A stretch of 64,000 nucleotides of DNA from NCBI RefSeq assembly GCF_000835495.1, contig NW_015622545.1, positions 2,310,777 through 2,374,776 on the forward strand, given 5' to 3'. This DNA is from Cladophialophora immunda (lineage: Eukaryota; Ascomycota; Eurotiomycetes; Chaetothyriales; Herpotrichiellaceae). Under the pieces are notes generated by a model. It made no database searches and was not told where the DNA came from. It was given only the letters and a program-made list of their open reading frames with translations. Position numbers and translations under genes: made by a program. Shown here piece by piece: positions 55,105-64,000 of this stretch. The stretch's first letter is position 1. Each line of letters opens with the position of its first letter.

Positions 55105-56513
55105 ATGGAACCGATCAGCGGAGTCGTGGTAAAATGCTCTCAGAAACCCACCGCGTCCTTGAACTAAAGCTCTGGCCAGGCTGCAGTCGTCGCTGTGCAC
55201 ACCGTGGTACTTAATCTGTACAACATCACCTCCTCCATCCGGAACATTCCTCTCGAGCTTCGAAGCATTGACAATCAATGTGGCGTCATCAGGGTAACCT
55301 TGTCTCACATTGAACGCATTCTCCGCGAGCGCACAGAACAGGATGCCCAAAGGCAGGACAACATATGCGAGGATCTGCAGGGGACTCTTCGTGGTTGCCA
55401 GCAGCTCTTTGAGGAGCAGTTGGGAAGATTGCAGGGATATGGCATTGGCAACGACTTGAATGTTCTTGACCAAAAGAACAAGAAGAAGATAATAAAGGCC
55501 GCCTTGAGCAGGGCCGAGCTGGATTTCCATCAGCAGCGTTTGAGAGAGCAATTTGAGGTCCTCCGTCTGATGCTCGAGGGACTCCGAATGTCAGTGCTCG
55601 TGAGGTCTGGAACTTCCGGATACTGATGTTGTCCAGGCCGCACAACGAAGCTCCTGATCAACAGTGCAGGTCGTGCAGACGCGGACGAGTCGAATCCGTG
55701 AGACGACGGTCAGATCCTTCACCTCAAGAAATCACTGAACCCCTGCGGCAGCCCAATGCTGGTATTGGGAGCCGCATAAGACGAATTTGCTCCAGTTGGT
55801 CAATCAGCCGAAGCTCTATATCCAGGGTCTCTACTGAGGCACAGACATTCGACTCCACGGTTGAAAGTTCGAGACCTCCCATCCCTGCGACCGAGCCGTC
55901 CGTGCCGCATCCCACCTGGACCAGGTCGAGCAAGTCGACAATCACCGTGCACGAGTTCGAATCCCAGAGTACAATCTACGAACCCACTATCGTGAATGTC
56001 CAGTGCGAAATTCGGAAGAAATCCGAGAGACCCACCACGGTGCGGTCATCCAGATCGACTCCAATGATGAGGGAGAGACCAAGTACTGTCTATCGGGAAC
56101 CTTCCGCCGTGCCTGCTGTTCCTTCCCTGCCCGCGCATTACGCGCAAGCGGAGAGGACAGAGGGGACACCCATGTGTCCAGATACTGTTCAGAACCACCC
56201 CACTAGTTCTCCAGGTGACGTGCAGACCAGAGAACCGCGGGCGCCGCTGTCGGAAAAGAGTGCAAATGCCCAGATCCAGCGACCGAATCAAGTGTCTAAC
56301 GGCCAAAAGGCCAGGAGGAGGTTTGCGCCAGGCCATCGCAAAACCGTGAGCGCCTGTGAGCCGCAAAGAACAATCCCGGAGCTCGCGCACTTGAGAAATC
56401 TGAATCAGTCAAGTTGTGACCTCAACACGACACAAGGACACCATCTCAACCGGGATCATTACCCTGAAGACGAGCTTTTGACTGCGACCCTCACAAGTGT
56501 AGAACTAACTTGA
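55105..56513 (+). CDS. hypothetical protein with STAND-like helical N-terminus
   Basis: Three exons, 55105-55128, 55180-55589 and 55637-56513, give 436 residues. The tiny first exon encodes MEPISGVV and joins AAVVAVHTVVLNLYNITSSI, the hydrophobic opening shared by fungal proteins of the NACHT/STAND N-terminal helical type (compare MDPxS starts). Helices continue with VTLSHIERILRERTEQD and CQQLFEEQLGRLQGYG. After about residue 150 the protein is Ser/Pro/Arg-rich and disordered, with HEFESQSTIYEPTIVN and no NTPase domain. The 47-base second intron (donor GTCAGT) removes an early stop. Probably a signalling or unknown protein. It is the last gene before the TA-rich repeat region. Confidence 0.68.
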
Positions 56514-57819
56514 TGAATTGATTAATTGTTCTATCTAGTGGGAACGGTCGCACGGCAGTTTGACTTGCCGGCGTGTAAAAACTAGCCGGATAACCTTCCT
56601 AATCAGGTTAGGGCAATACCCCCCCACACAAGGCACGAAATCTGCCGTAAAATGAAAAAATCCGCTGTGGCATCGATGTTTAGCCTGTAGTGGCGTGTGT
56701 CGCTCGATGGCGTTCACAGCCAAATTTACTAGGCGAAAACATGAGTAAACCACGTAAAACACTGAACTTTTACCTGATAACTAGGTCGCAGGAACGCCTG
56801 TTTTACAAAGCGTCCTAGCCTGTCCTGATCTACGCGATCTGATTGGCCCGTCTAACCCTGGTAACTTAATGACACTTCGCGCTGTGATTTGGCCTACTGT
56901 AACCATAACAGTGCCCGTTAACTATTCACCTTTTGATGCTGTAAATCGATCGTTCTGTTAATCGATCTATTCGTCGATCGCCCTATTAACGTCGCTATCG
57001 ATCGATCTCGTTCGTGATTCGCTCGTAACCTCGTTATCGCTTCTATCCTCGTCAGTTCGCGTTCGTTACTCGTTCTAGAGTCATTATCCTAATCATCTAC
57101 CTAAACTTATCAAACATAATAGGATTCAATGGCTTAGTTAGCCTATCTATAGCCATCTCCGTTGTTAGTACGAACGAGAACACCACTGTTCTATCTACGA
57201 CCTTTTCGCGTGTGTAATAGTATGTTACGAGCTACTATATGACACGTGAGGTGTCCACAGGCAAACCCGCAGTGGTTTACTTAGTGATATAGTAGGGAGG
57301 GACGCTATAGCTAAGACTGGAAACTAAGTGTATAGTATGCAGACCTATACGTATAGTAGATGATCGTGAGGAACTCGATTCTATATAACTATTATTAACT
57401 ACGAGGAGAACTATGTAACTAAGTGCGGTCATATATCACTTAGGATATATGTTTAATATATTACTCTATTAGACATGTCAAATATATTAATATATTTCTA
57501 AGCCTATCTAGGTATATTACTCTATTACCCCGCTAGGTTATACTAATATATTTACTAAGATACTAGCGTCTGACATATTCTCCTTAGTCGACCTTCCCCC
57601 TTATCCTTCTCCTCGGCCTCCTATATAGTCGGTTCGTAACACCTCCCCCTCCTTTAACGTATACGTTACCCTTAACGTACTTAAGGTAAGCGTATCCCTT
57701 CCCTTCCACCTTTTACTTCTTCCCTATAGCTAATTATACTAAAGGTTCCGAAACCCCCTTAATCCTAACGATACCGTAACTTAGGTAACGCCATCATAAA
57801 GCTCGGCTCTTACGCTCCT
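56514..57819. other. TA-rich gene-free region, likely mutated repeat DNA
   Basis: The base composition shifts after about 56,520. TA, TAA and TAG become very frequent and no intact frame occurs. Around 57,400-57,600 the sequence is almost only TATA/TTAA-like words. The left part, from about 56,535, could be one end of an older transposon, but I found no matching inverted end inside the window. Confidence 0.5.
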
Positions 57820-58260
57820 AATCCCTACCTAGAGTGTACTAAATCGCACTCTATCTACATTATTTATCGTAGTTATTTAAAGTGCGGTCCCTATACTAAA
57901 AAGAATATAACCTATTATAGTCACTTTTCTAAGGCTAAGTTTGATCGACTCGAAAATAAGAAGTAGGAGTTAATTCAGTAAGGCTAGGAGGCCTAAAATT
58001 TAATGTTAGCCTTAGCTAAGTAATTATTAGAAACTTAGTAGCGTATTACTGATATGAATAAAAGAGTAGATATCCTGACGAAGCGTTAGGAGGACATAGC
58101 GGATTGTGAGGCGGCAGCCCTAGGTTTACTTAATAATAGTGATGGTGCGGATATAGCGGTAATAGACGCGGATCCCTTTATTTAGGATGATCTAGCTTTT
58201 AACGCGGTCATTTTTTCTGATCCGTCTCTCCCTTTTCCCGAGTTTAGGAATATAGAATAG
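57820..58260 (+). pseudogene. mutated transposon-like coding relic
   Basis: One plus-strand frame stays coherent for about 400 bases but is interrupted by nine stops. All of them are TAA or TAG, none TGA, as expected if CAA and CAG codons had been converted. Readable parts include YLECTKSHSIY, YLKCGPYTKKN, SHFSKAKFDRLENKK, RITDMNKRVDILTKR, EDIADCEAAALGLLNNSD and DLAFNAVIFSDPSLPFPEF. The Cys pairs followed by a helical coil resemble the C-terminal zinc-like plus coiled-coil tail of some fungal transposases, but I do not name the family. It lies just left of the LTR element. Confidence 0.5.
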
Positions 58261-58406
58261 CTCTCTATATTATCTAGTTAATGATTCTTTAGTACTATTA
58301 TTCTTTATTCTAGTCCCTAAGCTCGATTCTAGATAATCTAATGTAGTACTAGTAGTATTTAATAATGAGTATCTTAGGTACGTTTTCCCTTAGTTCCTAA
58401 GTATTA

Positions 58407-58411
58407 GGTTC
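58407..58411. repeat. target site duplication GGTTC (left)
   Basis: Five bases directly before the left LTR, matching GGTTC at 63925-63929 directly after the right LTR. A five-base duplication is usual for Ty3/gypsy integrases. Confidence 0.88.
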
Positions 58412-58827
58412 TGTGAGGGTTTGGAAAGAGTTCTGTAACTAGCTAGCCAACCTAGTAATAAGGAGGATAAATCTGAGGAGAGAGAAGGAAGGAATGGCTA
58501 TCCTTCCTTTCTCCTTATATCCTCCAACGCGCCGCAAGGAGGTAACTATTGTCCTCACCTCCTTACTCCTTTCCTTGCGTACGTGTTCCAGCTCCTTACC
58601 TTCCCTTGCGTACTTATTCCAACTCCTTACCTTCCCTTACGTACGGTGTCTCAGCTGTCAGGACTTTGTATCCCTTACACCGTGTGCGTCTTGACCAATC
58701 AGGAGGCAGCATTTCGCCTGTACATTGTATAGGTAAATCTTGACTAATCAGGAGGCAGTATTTCCTGGCGTTGGTCTTGGCGCTGGTTCGCCAGAACCGA
58801 GCCTTCTCCTGGGTTTAACCCATCACA
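58412..58827 (-). repeat. 3' LTR of the chromovirus
   Basis: 416 bases bounded by TGTGA and TCACA. It aligns without gaps to the copy at 63509-63924, with 14 differences (402 identical, about 96.6%). Since the element reads on the minus strand, this is the downstream LTR. It holds three of the 13 TpA-state sites that differ in RIP context. Confidence 0.93.
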
Positions 58828-58846
58828 TCACCCCCCCCTCCTTCTA
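58828..58846 (-). other. polypurine tract of the retroelement
   Basis: On the minus strand, a run of A and G ending in eight G (GAAGGAGGGGGGGG) and TGA directly abuts the 3' LTR. Position and composition fit the primer for plus-strand DNA synthesis. Confidence 0.82.
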
Positions 58847-58894
58847 TACTTACCTGGGAAGCCTCGTACGTGTTCAGCGCGGCGGAGTCTTATA

Positions 58895-59030
58895 GCGCGT
58901 CGGCCGGTTCCCACGTTGGTTCAGCGTATCCAGTCCATTTCACCAGGTATTACTTCTGGGATCCTCTTCCTCTTCGTACGACCCTATCTTCCAGGATCGC
59001 CTCCACCTCGTATTCTTCATCGTCTCCGAC
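58895..59030 (-). pseudogene. chromodomain at the integrase C-terminus
   Basis: The minus strand reads EYEVEAILEDRVVRRGRG, then after a stop YLVKWTGYAEPTWEPA. This is a classic chromodomain (E-x-E-x-I-L-D-R, Y-L-V-K-W-x-G-Y, T-W-E-P) at the usual place before the 3' LTR. Its stop replaces a Gln codon. It marks the element as a chromovirus. Confidence 0.83.
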
Positions 59031-59249
59031 TATCACCGGCGCAGGCTAGTTATCGTCCGTTCTCTGCGAGTCGAGAGGGTCTGTTAAGGCCGTACGAAGG
59101 AGGTCTGAGTGGAAGACATTATGAATGCCTGGCGGGGTGTTCAGGCGGTAGCTGTGAGATCCTACCACCTCCGTAACGGTATACTTCGCATTCTTCTAGT
59201 CCAGTTTCTTACTAGTACGCGTCGTTCATACGTTTCTTAAGTTAAGCCA

Positions 59250-60190
59250 TACCTTGTCGCTAACTTGGAATTGCGGTGCCTATTGTCGCGTTCGATTCGT
59301 TCTCTCCTCCTACTCCTACTGCGCGATAGCTATTGAAGACTACGCCCATTCTCTCGCCTCTCAGAGTCGCCGCACGATAAAGTCTACTTATTGTATAGGT
59401 CCTCGAGGAGTCTCCGCCATACGGGGGGGTTCTTGCATCTGAAGTAGCTCGACGTGATACCCATGCAGTAGGAAGAACGGGCTCACTCCTATAGAGTGTG
59501 CGTCGCGATTGTTAATTACCAGTTCTGCCATAGGTAGGAGTTCTACCTAGTCGTCCTGTTTTCCATTCATAAACGTACGAAGGTACGTTTCGACCGTTTA
59601 GTTCATTCGCTCAGTAGATCCGTCTGTCTCCAGGTGGTAAGCTGTAGATAGTCGCTATACAATACCTAAGAGTTGATAGATCCTTTTCCATAGTATACTC
59701 ACGAATTGGGGGCCGCGATCTGACATAATTACCGATAGTAGTCTATGTTGCCGATAGAACGTCCGTAGGAAGACTCCTACTACGTCTTTTGACTCAATCG
59801 TACGTAACGGTTCGAGTAAGACTCCTTTCCCTAGTCGATCTATGATGACCATTAGGTTCGTATAGCCCTGACTTTCTAGGAGTTCCGTAATGAAATCGAC
59901 TGATACTTCCTTCTATAGTCGATTAGGGATCGGGAGAGGCTTTAGGAACCCCTATTTCCGTTCCTTCTAGGCCTTCATCCGTCCATAGACGTCGTAGTTC
60001 CATATAAACCTTCGAATATCTTATAGTATATTTGGCCAGAAGAACTGCCTTACCATTAAGGCCGCCGTCCCTTCTCGACCTGGGTGACCGGTAACCTTCG
60101 AGTCGTGTACCTATTAAATAATTGCCGTACGGAGAGCCTCCGATTCCGGCACCTAGCGCCGTCCCCGAAATAGTAGTTGCCCTTCCTCGT
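59250..60190 (-). pseudogene. integrase core of the retroelement
   Basis: HHCC and DDE parts are recognisable: HDSKVTGHPGREG, then NYDVYGR where the family has NCDVCGR, and VDFITELLE, IMSDRGPQFVS, and STAYHLETDGSTERMN, carrying the three acidic residues. The zinc-binding cysteines reading as Tyr fit G-to-A changes. Stops at WERK-like and Gln positions show decay. Confidence 0.82.
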
Positions 60191-60399
60191 TAAGGGTACA
60201 TTCTGCAATTGATACTTTCAGACCTAGACTAGAGGGGAACGTACGGGCCCCTCTTTATATAGACTTAATAGCCTCCCGATATGTCTAGTCGTTCTGTTGA
60301 GCCGATCTCCATTGTTCTTCAATCGACGGTCCTTCCGTCAATGTCGTATTCACTTATAGCGCCTTAGATCCCGTTCCGTCTAGTATCTCCAGCTTAATA

Positions 60400-60900
60400 A
60401 GGCGCACTATACAATACCAAAGTCTTTCGTCCTCTTAGTCCTGAGGTACATCCTACTCCCTCCGGGAGAGGGCGTCCGCTCAAATATTTTGCCTTCCGGG
60501 GACGTACGAGATCGTAAAGTTATACCTCGATAGGATAAGGGACTAACGCATTTGTCTCTTAGTGAGTTTTCGTACGGACATAAAGTATTCGAGGTTCTTA
60601 TGGTCGGACCGAATCTCGAATTTCTCAACGCTCCGTAGTTCGGTATCCCATTCCTCTAGGTATCGTATGATAGCGAGCATTTCCTTATTGTGGATCTCGT
60701 AGTTACATTCGGCCGGGTAATTCTTCTTCGAGAAGAAGGCATAGGGGCGTATAACTCCCTCGTCGTCAACTTGGAAGAGCGTCCCCCTAACACACTATTT
60801 CGACGCGTCGACTTCTATAATAGTCTCTCTCTCGTAGTCGAATAGGATCAATATTAAGGCCGTCGTAAACATCCTTTTTAGCCGTACAAAGGCTTGGTCC
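60400..60900 (-). pseudogene. RNase H domain of the retroelement
   Basis: Order of motifs fits the Ty3/gypsy RNase [39 protein letters not shown] and [19 protein letters not shown]. After it, FTISYVPGRQNI is followed by a TAA and ADALSRRE, where Gln usually stands. Stops break it into short frames. Confidence 0.78.
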
Positions 60901-61046
60901 ACCTCCGTTATCCATCGAAACGTCGTATCCTTCCGTACGAGAGTCATAATAGGAAGTATGATCTCGGAGAAGTCTCGTATGAACTTCCTATAGAAGTTCG
61001 CAAATCCAATAAAGCTTTATACCCCCTTCACCGATTTAGGGGCTTC

Positions 61047-61679
61047 CTAGTCGAGGATCGCCTTCACCTTCTCCGGATCCATTCGTACGCCTTTCTCTGC
61101 TTCGACAATGAACCCTAGGTATTTCGTCGACTTGACCTCGAATTCGCACTTATCGATATCGATCCGTAGTCCTACCTCACGTAGGCGTTTAAGGACCTTC
61201 CGGATATGACTCCAGTGCTCTTCTAATGACCCATACGAATAGATTAGGATGTCGTCAATATAGGCCGAGTAGAAGACGTCGAGGTAGTCGCGTAAGGTCC
61301 AATTGATGTATTTCTGGAACGTACTGGGCGCGTTCGCCAATCCAAAAGGGGTGATAAGCCATTCGTACAGTCCGTATCTCGTACGGAATGCCGTCTTCCA
61401 TTCGTCTCCTTCTGCAATGCGAATCTGGTAGAATGCCGCGATAACATCGAGCTTTATGTACCATTTAGCTCGTCCAATATTCCGTAGTGTTTCATAGATC
61501 AACGGTAGAGGGTACCGATCCTTCCTTATAATCTTATTCAATCCGCGGTAGTCCACACAGAATCGTAGTCCTCCCCCTGGCTTCCGTACGAAGAGGACGG
61601 GCGCTGCCGCTGGCGAGTTACTCACCCGGATAAACCCTGTATAGCGGGCCCCAAGGTACCTCAGGGGTCCTCCCATCAT
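61047..61679 (-). pseudogene. reverse transcriptase domain
   Basis: Ty3/gypsy RT with [33 protein letters not shown], the catalytic box [11 protein letters not shown] (Y-x-D-D), and [16 protein letters not shown]. The preceding frame (61866-61618) ends VPWGPLYR and [13 protein letters not shown] follows directly in another frame. Family members have about 20 residues in between, so a small deletion has removed them. Confidence 0.9.
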
Positions 61680-61977
61680 CCTGTACGAGGTCTATCGTAT
61701 GGTCCACCCCCTTCCCTTGGAGCGGCGGTAGTTTGTCCACTATCGTCCTATTGAACACGTCGAGGAAGGGGTGTAGGTATTCCGGTAGCTTCGTACGGGG
61801 GTCTATTATCTTTTTGACCGCTAGGGCTTTGTCGATATCAGCCAGGCTAGTAGCGAACACTTGCATACCCTTCTACTTATGTCGTCGTCGCGCAAGTAGA
61901 GAGAAAGCTACCGCGCTCACAAGGCTGTAGTCGACCTTTAGGGGGGTCGCCTTTGATTCGTTTTGTACGCGTATCCT

Positions 61978-62334
61978 CTATGGTCCTAGGTATAGGTAGG
62001 ACTCCTTTGGGTAAAGCCGTACATCATTCCGTTTCATCCAAGGAAGTCCTAATATAATATCGTACGAGGCTAAGCTCGGGACGATATATAGGAAGGTAGT
62101 TTCCTTGTATCCGTTGATATCGATCTCTAATTTGGCCACTTCCGAGATCGATGAGTTCGTTAATTCGTTAAATCCCATAATAGGTCGAGGGGGAATCCGT
62201 ATACGCTGAAGATTCCATCGAGAAGCAAAACGAGCGTCAATGAGGCCGTACGACGAACACCCAGAATCCATAAGTGCAGATGTAGAACACTCTTTATTCA
62301 CTATCAAAGGCACTAAGAAAGGTGACTCGTCCAT
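61978..62334 (-). pseudogene. aspartic protease domain of the retroelement
   Basis: Retropepsin-like domain with active site ALMDSGCSSYGLID (D-S-G) and the second hallmark DIILGLPWM. About 119 residues remain open. It lies in the -1 frame relative to gag. Confidence 0.85.
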
Positions 62335-62402
62335 CGAGCCTCGAAATCCTCGCCAGGCTTCCTGAATCTTCGTACGCTCCTGACGGCGACTTTTGTCAGG
62401 AG

Positions 62403-63461
62403 CTACTCGTTTTTCAGATCCTCTTCACCCTCTTCTTCCATGGTCATAGCCGTAGCTACCGTACGTCCTGCTCGAGGACGCATTGCTGGGAGTAGGGAGC
62501 ATTGGCGTACGAAGTGTTCTCCTGATCCGCATCGAAGATAGCGTCCTGCTTCCTTTCGCTTGTCTAATATTTCCTTAGACACCCATTGAGCACGCTGCGT
62601 ACGTGCGACGGCCGCGGTGGTAGCGTCCGACGGCTCCCACTCCATCATGTCTTCCGCTGGGGCAACCTCAATCGGCGTCGACGAGCCCTTTATCACACGG
62701 GGCTTATCCCGTCCCTTCTTTCGTTGGAGGTTCTCCAGGTTAGTACTGACGGTATGAAGTAACGTACAGTACTCCTTATAGGACCTGGGGATAGGGGTTG
62801 CCACAATCGCATTCTGTAGCTCGTACGACAGACAGTTAGCTAGGAAGGTCTTCTTAACCTAGTCGTCCCAGCCAAGACCGCCAGCGTCTAGTATCGTACG
62901 GTCGAATTCGGCGAGGAACGTACTGAATGTCTTTGTCCCTTACCACATAAAGCTGAGTTTCCGAGATGCTCGCTCAGCGGCTTCGTGGTCTTCGTACGCC
63001 GCCTGTAGTTACGTAAAAAGACCTTGAACCGTCATCTGGTCTGTTGAAGTGACTACGTCTACCCAGGCGCTGACTTACGCAAGGGCTTCTCCTCGTAGTC
63101 TGCTATATATATACCAAAATCGTACGATCTCGGTATCCTTATCCTTATCGACACTGAGCTTCGCCTTTACCTACGTAAGCCATAGTCGAAATTCTATCCG
63201 CTTTCCACTGAACTCAGGGAGTTCAGGGAGTTTCCGATGTTTCTGATCCGATGATTCGCGTACGGCCATTAGTTCCCGTACGTTACTATTCTCCTATGAT
63301 GTCGACTTGGGAGTAGAGGTACTCCCGCCATTCTACTGGTTCTGGAGTAGCTACTCCAGACCTTCCATTCGCTGGTTCTATGTCTGAACCATCTGATATA
63401 ACTACGCTACCCACTCCGGGGGTGGAGTTGGACCCAATATAGACGACGAATCCATTTCCAT
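62403..63461 (-). pseudogene. gag region with zinc knuckle
   Basis: Capsid-like Retrotrans_gag segment followed by a knuckle. It starts about 63461 and ends at the TAG at 62403-62405. Readable parts include FSGKRIEFRLWL, FLAEFDRTILDAGGLGWDD, TFLANCLSYELQNAI and RSYKEYCTLLHTV. The knuckle reads YLRCGSGEHFVRQC, where the first cysteine of CCHC appears as Tyr (a G-to-A change would give it). Several TAG codons occur where Gln or Trp are expected, such as WDD-stop-VKK. Non-functional copy. Confidence 0.82.
62409..62415 (-). promoter_or_regulatory. possible -1 frameshift (slippery) site GAAAAAC
   Basis: The minus strand reads CTG AAA AAC GAG TAG at the end of gag. The pol frame lies in the -1 frame and can be entered exactly here, giving EKRVAPDKSRRQER. 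The heptamer GAAAAAC is a near match to the canonical AAAAAAC site. Whether a pseudoknot follows was not examined. Confidence 0.45.
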
Positions 63462-63495
63462 TGTCAATGCGTACGGGGGAGGTACGAGAAATAGG

Positions 63496-63508
63496 AGATT
63501 TATCCTAA
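63496..63508 (-). other. putative self-priming primer-binding site
   Basis: Two bases inside the 5' LTR the minus strand reads AGGATAAATCT. The reverse complement, AGATTTATCCT, occurs in the LTR on the same strand. This is the 11-base pairing expected of Tf1-type self-primed elements. I saw no tRNA-like TGG start at the LTR edge. Confidence 0.65.
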
Positions 63509-63924
63509 TGTGAGGGTTTAGAAAGAGTTCTGTAACTAGCTAGCTAACCTAGTAATAAGGAGGATAAATCTGAGGAGAGAGAAGGAAGGAATGGCTATCC
63601 TTCCTTTCTCCTTATATCCTCCAACGCGCCGTAAGGAGGTAACTATTGTCCTCACCTCCTTACTCCTTTCCTTGCGTACGTGTTCCAGCTCCTTACCTTC
63701 CCTTACGTACTTATTCTAACTCCTTACCTTCCCTTACGTACGGTGTCTCAGCTGTCAGGACTTTGTATCCCTTATACCGTATGCGTCTTGACTAATTAGG
63801 AGGCAGCATTTCGCCTGTACATTGTACAGGCAAATCTTGACTAATCAGGAGGCAGTATTTCCTGGCGTTGGTCTTAGCGCTGGTTCGCCAGAACTGAGCC
63901 TTCTCCTGGGTTCAACCCATCACA
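63509..63924 (-). repeat. 5' LTR of the chromovirus
   Basis: 416 bases, same ends as the other LTR. It carries the promoter side of the element and ten of the 13 TpA-state differences. AGGATAAATCT at 63561-63571 (plus strand) is the LTR partner of the putative priming site, which would put the transcript start near 63571. Confidence 0.93.
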
Positions 63925-63929
63925 GGTTC
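63925..63929. repeat. target site duplication GGTTC (right)
   Basis: Right-hand copy of the five-base duplication. The TA-rich host or older repeat DNA continues beyond it to the end of the window. Confidence 0.88.
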
Positions 63930-64000
63930 TGTTATTAACTAATATACTAGGTATTACATCAGTATTAGGAACCCTTAATAGGCTAATATCTTTTCTAGCT

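Larger units (their letters stand above)
58412..63924 (-). mobile_element. Ty3/gypsy chromovirus LTR retrotransposon
   Basis: A 5,513-base element in minus orientation. The 416-base LTRs both begin TGTGA and end TCACA. The 5-base target duplication GGTTC lies at 58407-58411 and 63925-63929. Internal order on the minus strand is gag with a zinc knuckle, aspartic protease, reverse transcriptase, RNase H, integrase and chromodomain, the Ty3/gypsy order with a chromovirus signature. A G-rich polypurine tract lies at the inner edge of the 3' LTR. Many stops and a deletion ahead of RT make it non-coding now. It is a fungal element and has no envelope gene. Confidence 0.94.

Noticed and set aside
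1..64000. tRNA or rRNA genes
   Set aside because: I looked for B-box-like words such as GGTTCGA and found only ones inside coding sequence without paired arms.

Overview
The window looks like nuclear DNA of a filamentous ascomycete (Pezizomycotina). Most genes are split by short GT-AG introns of roughly 45-130 bases. The gene content is fungal: Zn2Cys6 and bZIP-DUF3425 regulators, an Uds1 septation protein, SLU7, REV3 and a Ty3/gypsy chromovirus carrying a RIP-like mutation signature. A Eurotiomycete, perhaps one of the Chaetothyriales (black yeasts), is a guess from the mix of sugar transporters and aromatic-type catabolic genes; nothing in the sequence proves it. Exon coordinates were worked out by hand from splice consensus, reading phase and family conservation.

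Layout. (1) 0.2-11.2 kb is a probable carbohydrate or polyol utilisation cluster: a Zn2Cys6 regulator, a sugar/H+ symporter divergent from it, a Gfo/Idh/MocA oxidoreductase and a second, related sugar symporter. (2) 11.9-18.6 kb holds a trypsin-fold peptidase-like gene without a signal peptide, a decayed ankyrin-repeat gene, an AAAP amino-acid transporter and a frameshifted SnoaL/NTF2-like pseudogene. (3) 18.7-33.3 kb is a second catabolic-looking block: a bZIP-DUF3425 regulator, a homogentisate 1,2-dioxygenase-like enzyme, a two-domain dimeric alpha-beta barrel protein divergent from it, a DUF6914-like protein, an APH-type kinase, a cyclase-family hydrolase, a short-chain dehydrogenase, a transaldolase-family enzyme and a second Zn2Cys6 regulator. 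(4) 33.8-56.5 kb is mostly housekeeping: REV3, SLU7, an unknown Ser/Pro-rich protein, the coiled-coil Uds1 protein, an FLVCR/SLC49-like MFS carrier, QCR6, a WBP2-like GRAM protein, a glyoxalase-fold (VOC) protein and a hypothetical protein with a helical N-terminus. (5) From 56.5 kb to the end is gene-poor, TA-rich DNA. It contains a complete-in-outline Ty3/gypsy chromovirus (58,412-63,924, minus orientation) with 416-bp LTRs, a 5-bp target duplication, a polypurine tract and a putative self-priming site, inserted next to an older mutated coding relic.

The most striking signals are in the retroelement. The two LTRs differ at 14 positions by my reading, all transitions, and 13 lie in CpA/TpG-to-TpA context, as repeat-induced point mutation (RIP) would leave. 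Internal stops sit where related elements have Gln or Trp, and zinc-site cysteines read as tyrosine. The element also shows an 11-nt complementarity typical of Tf1-type self-priming and a -1 gag/pol arrangement with a slippery-like run just before the gag stop. The block at 18.7-33.3 kb is the best candidate for an undescribed metabolic system.
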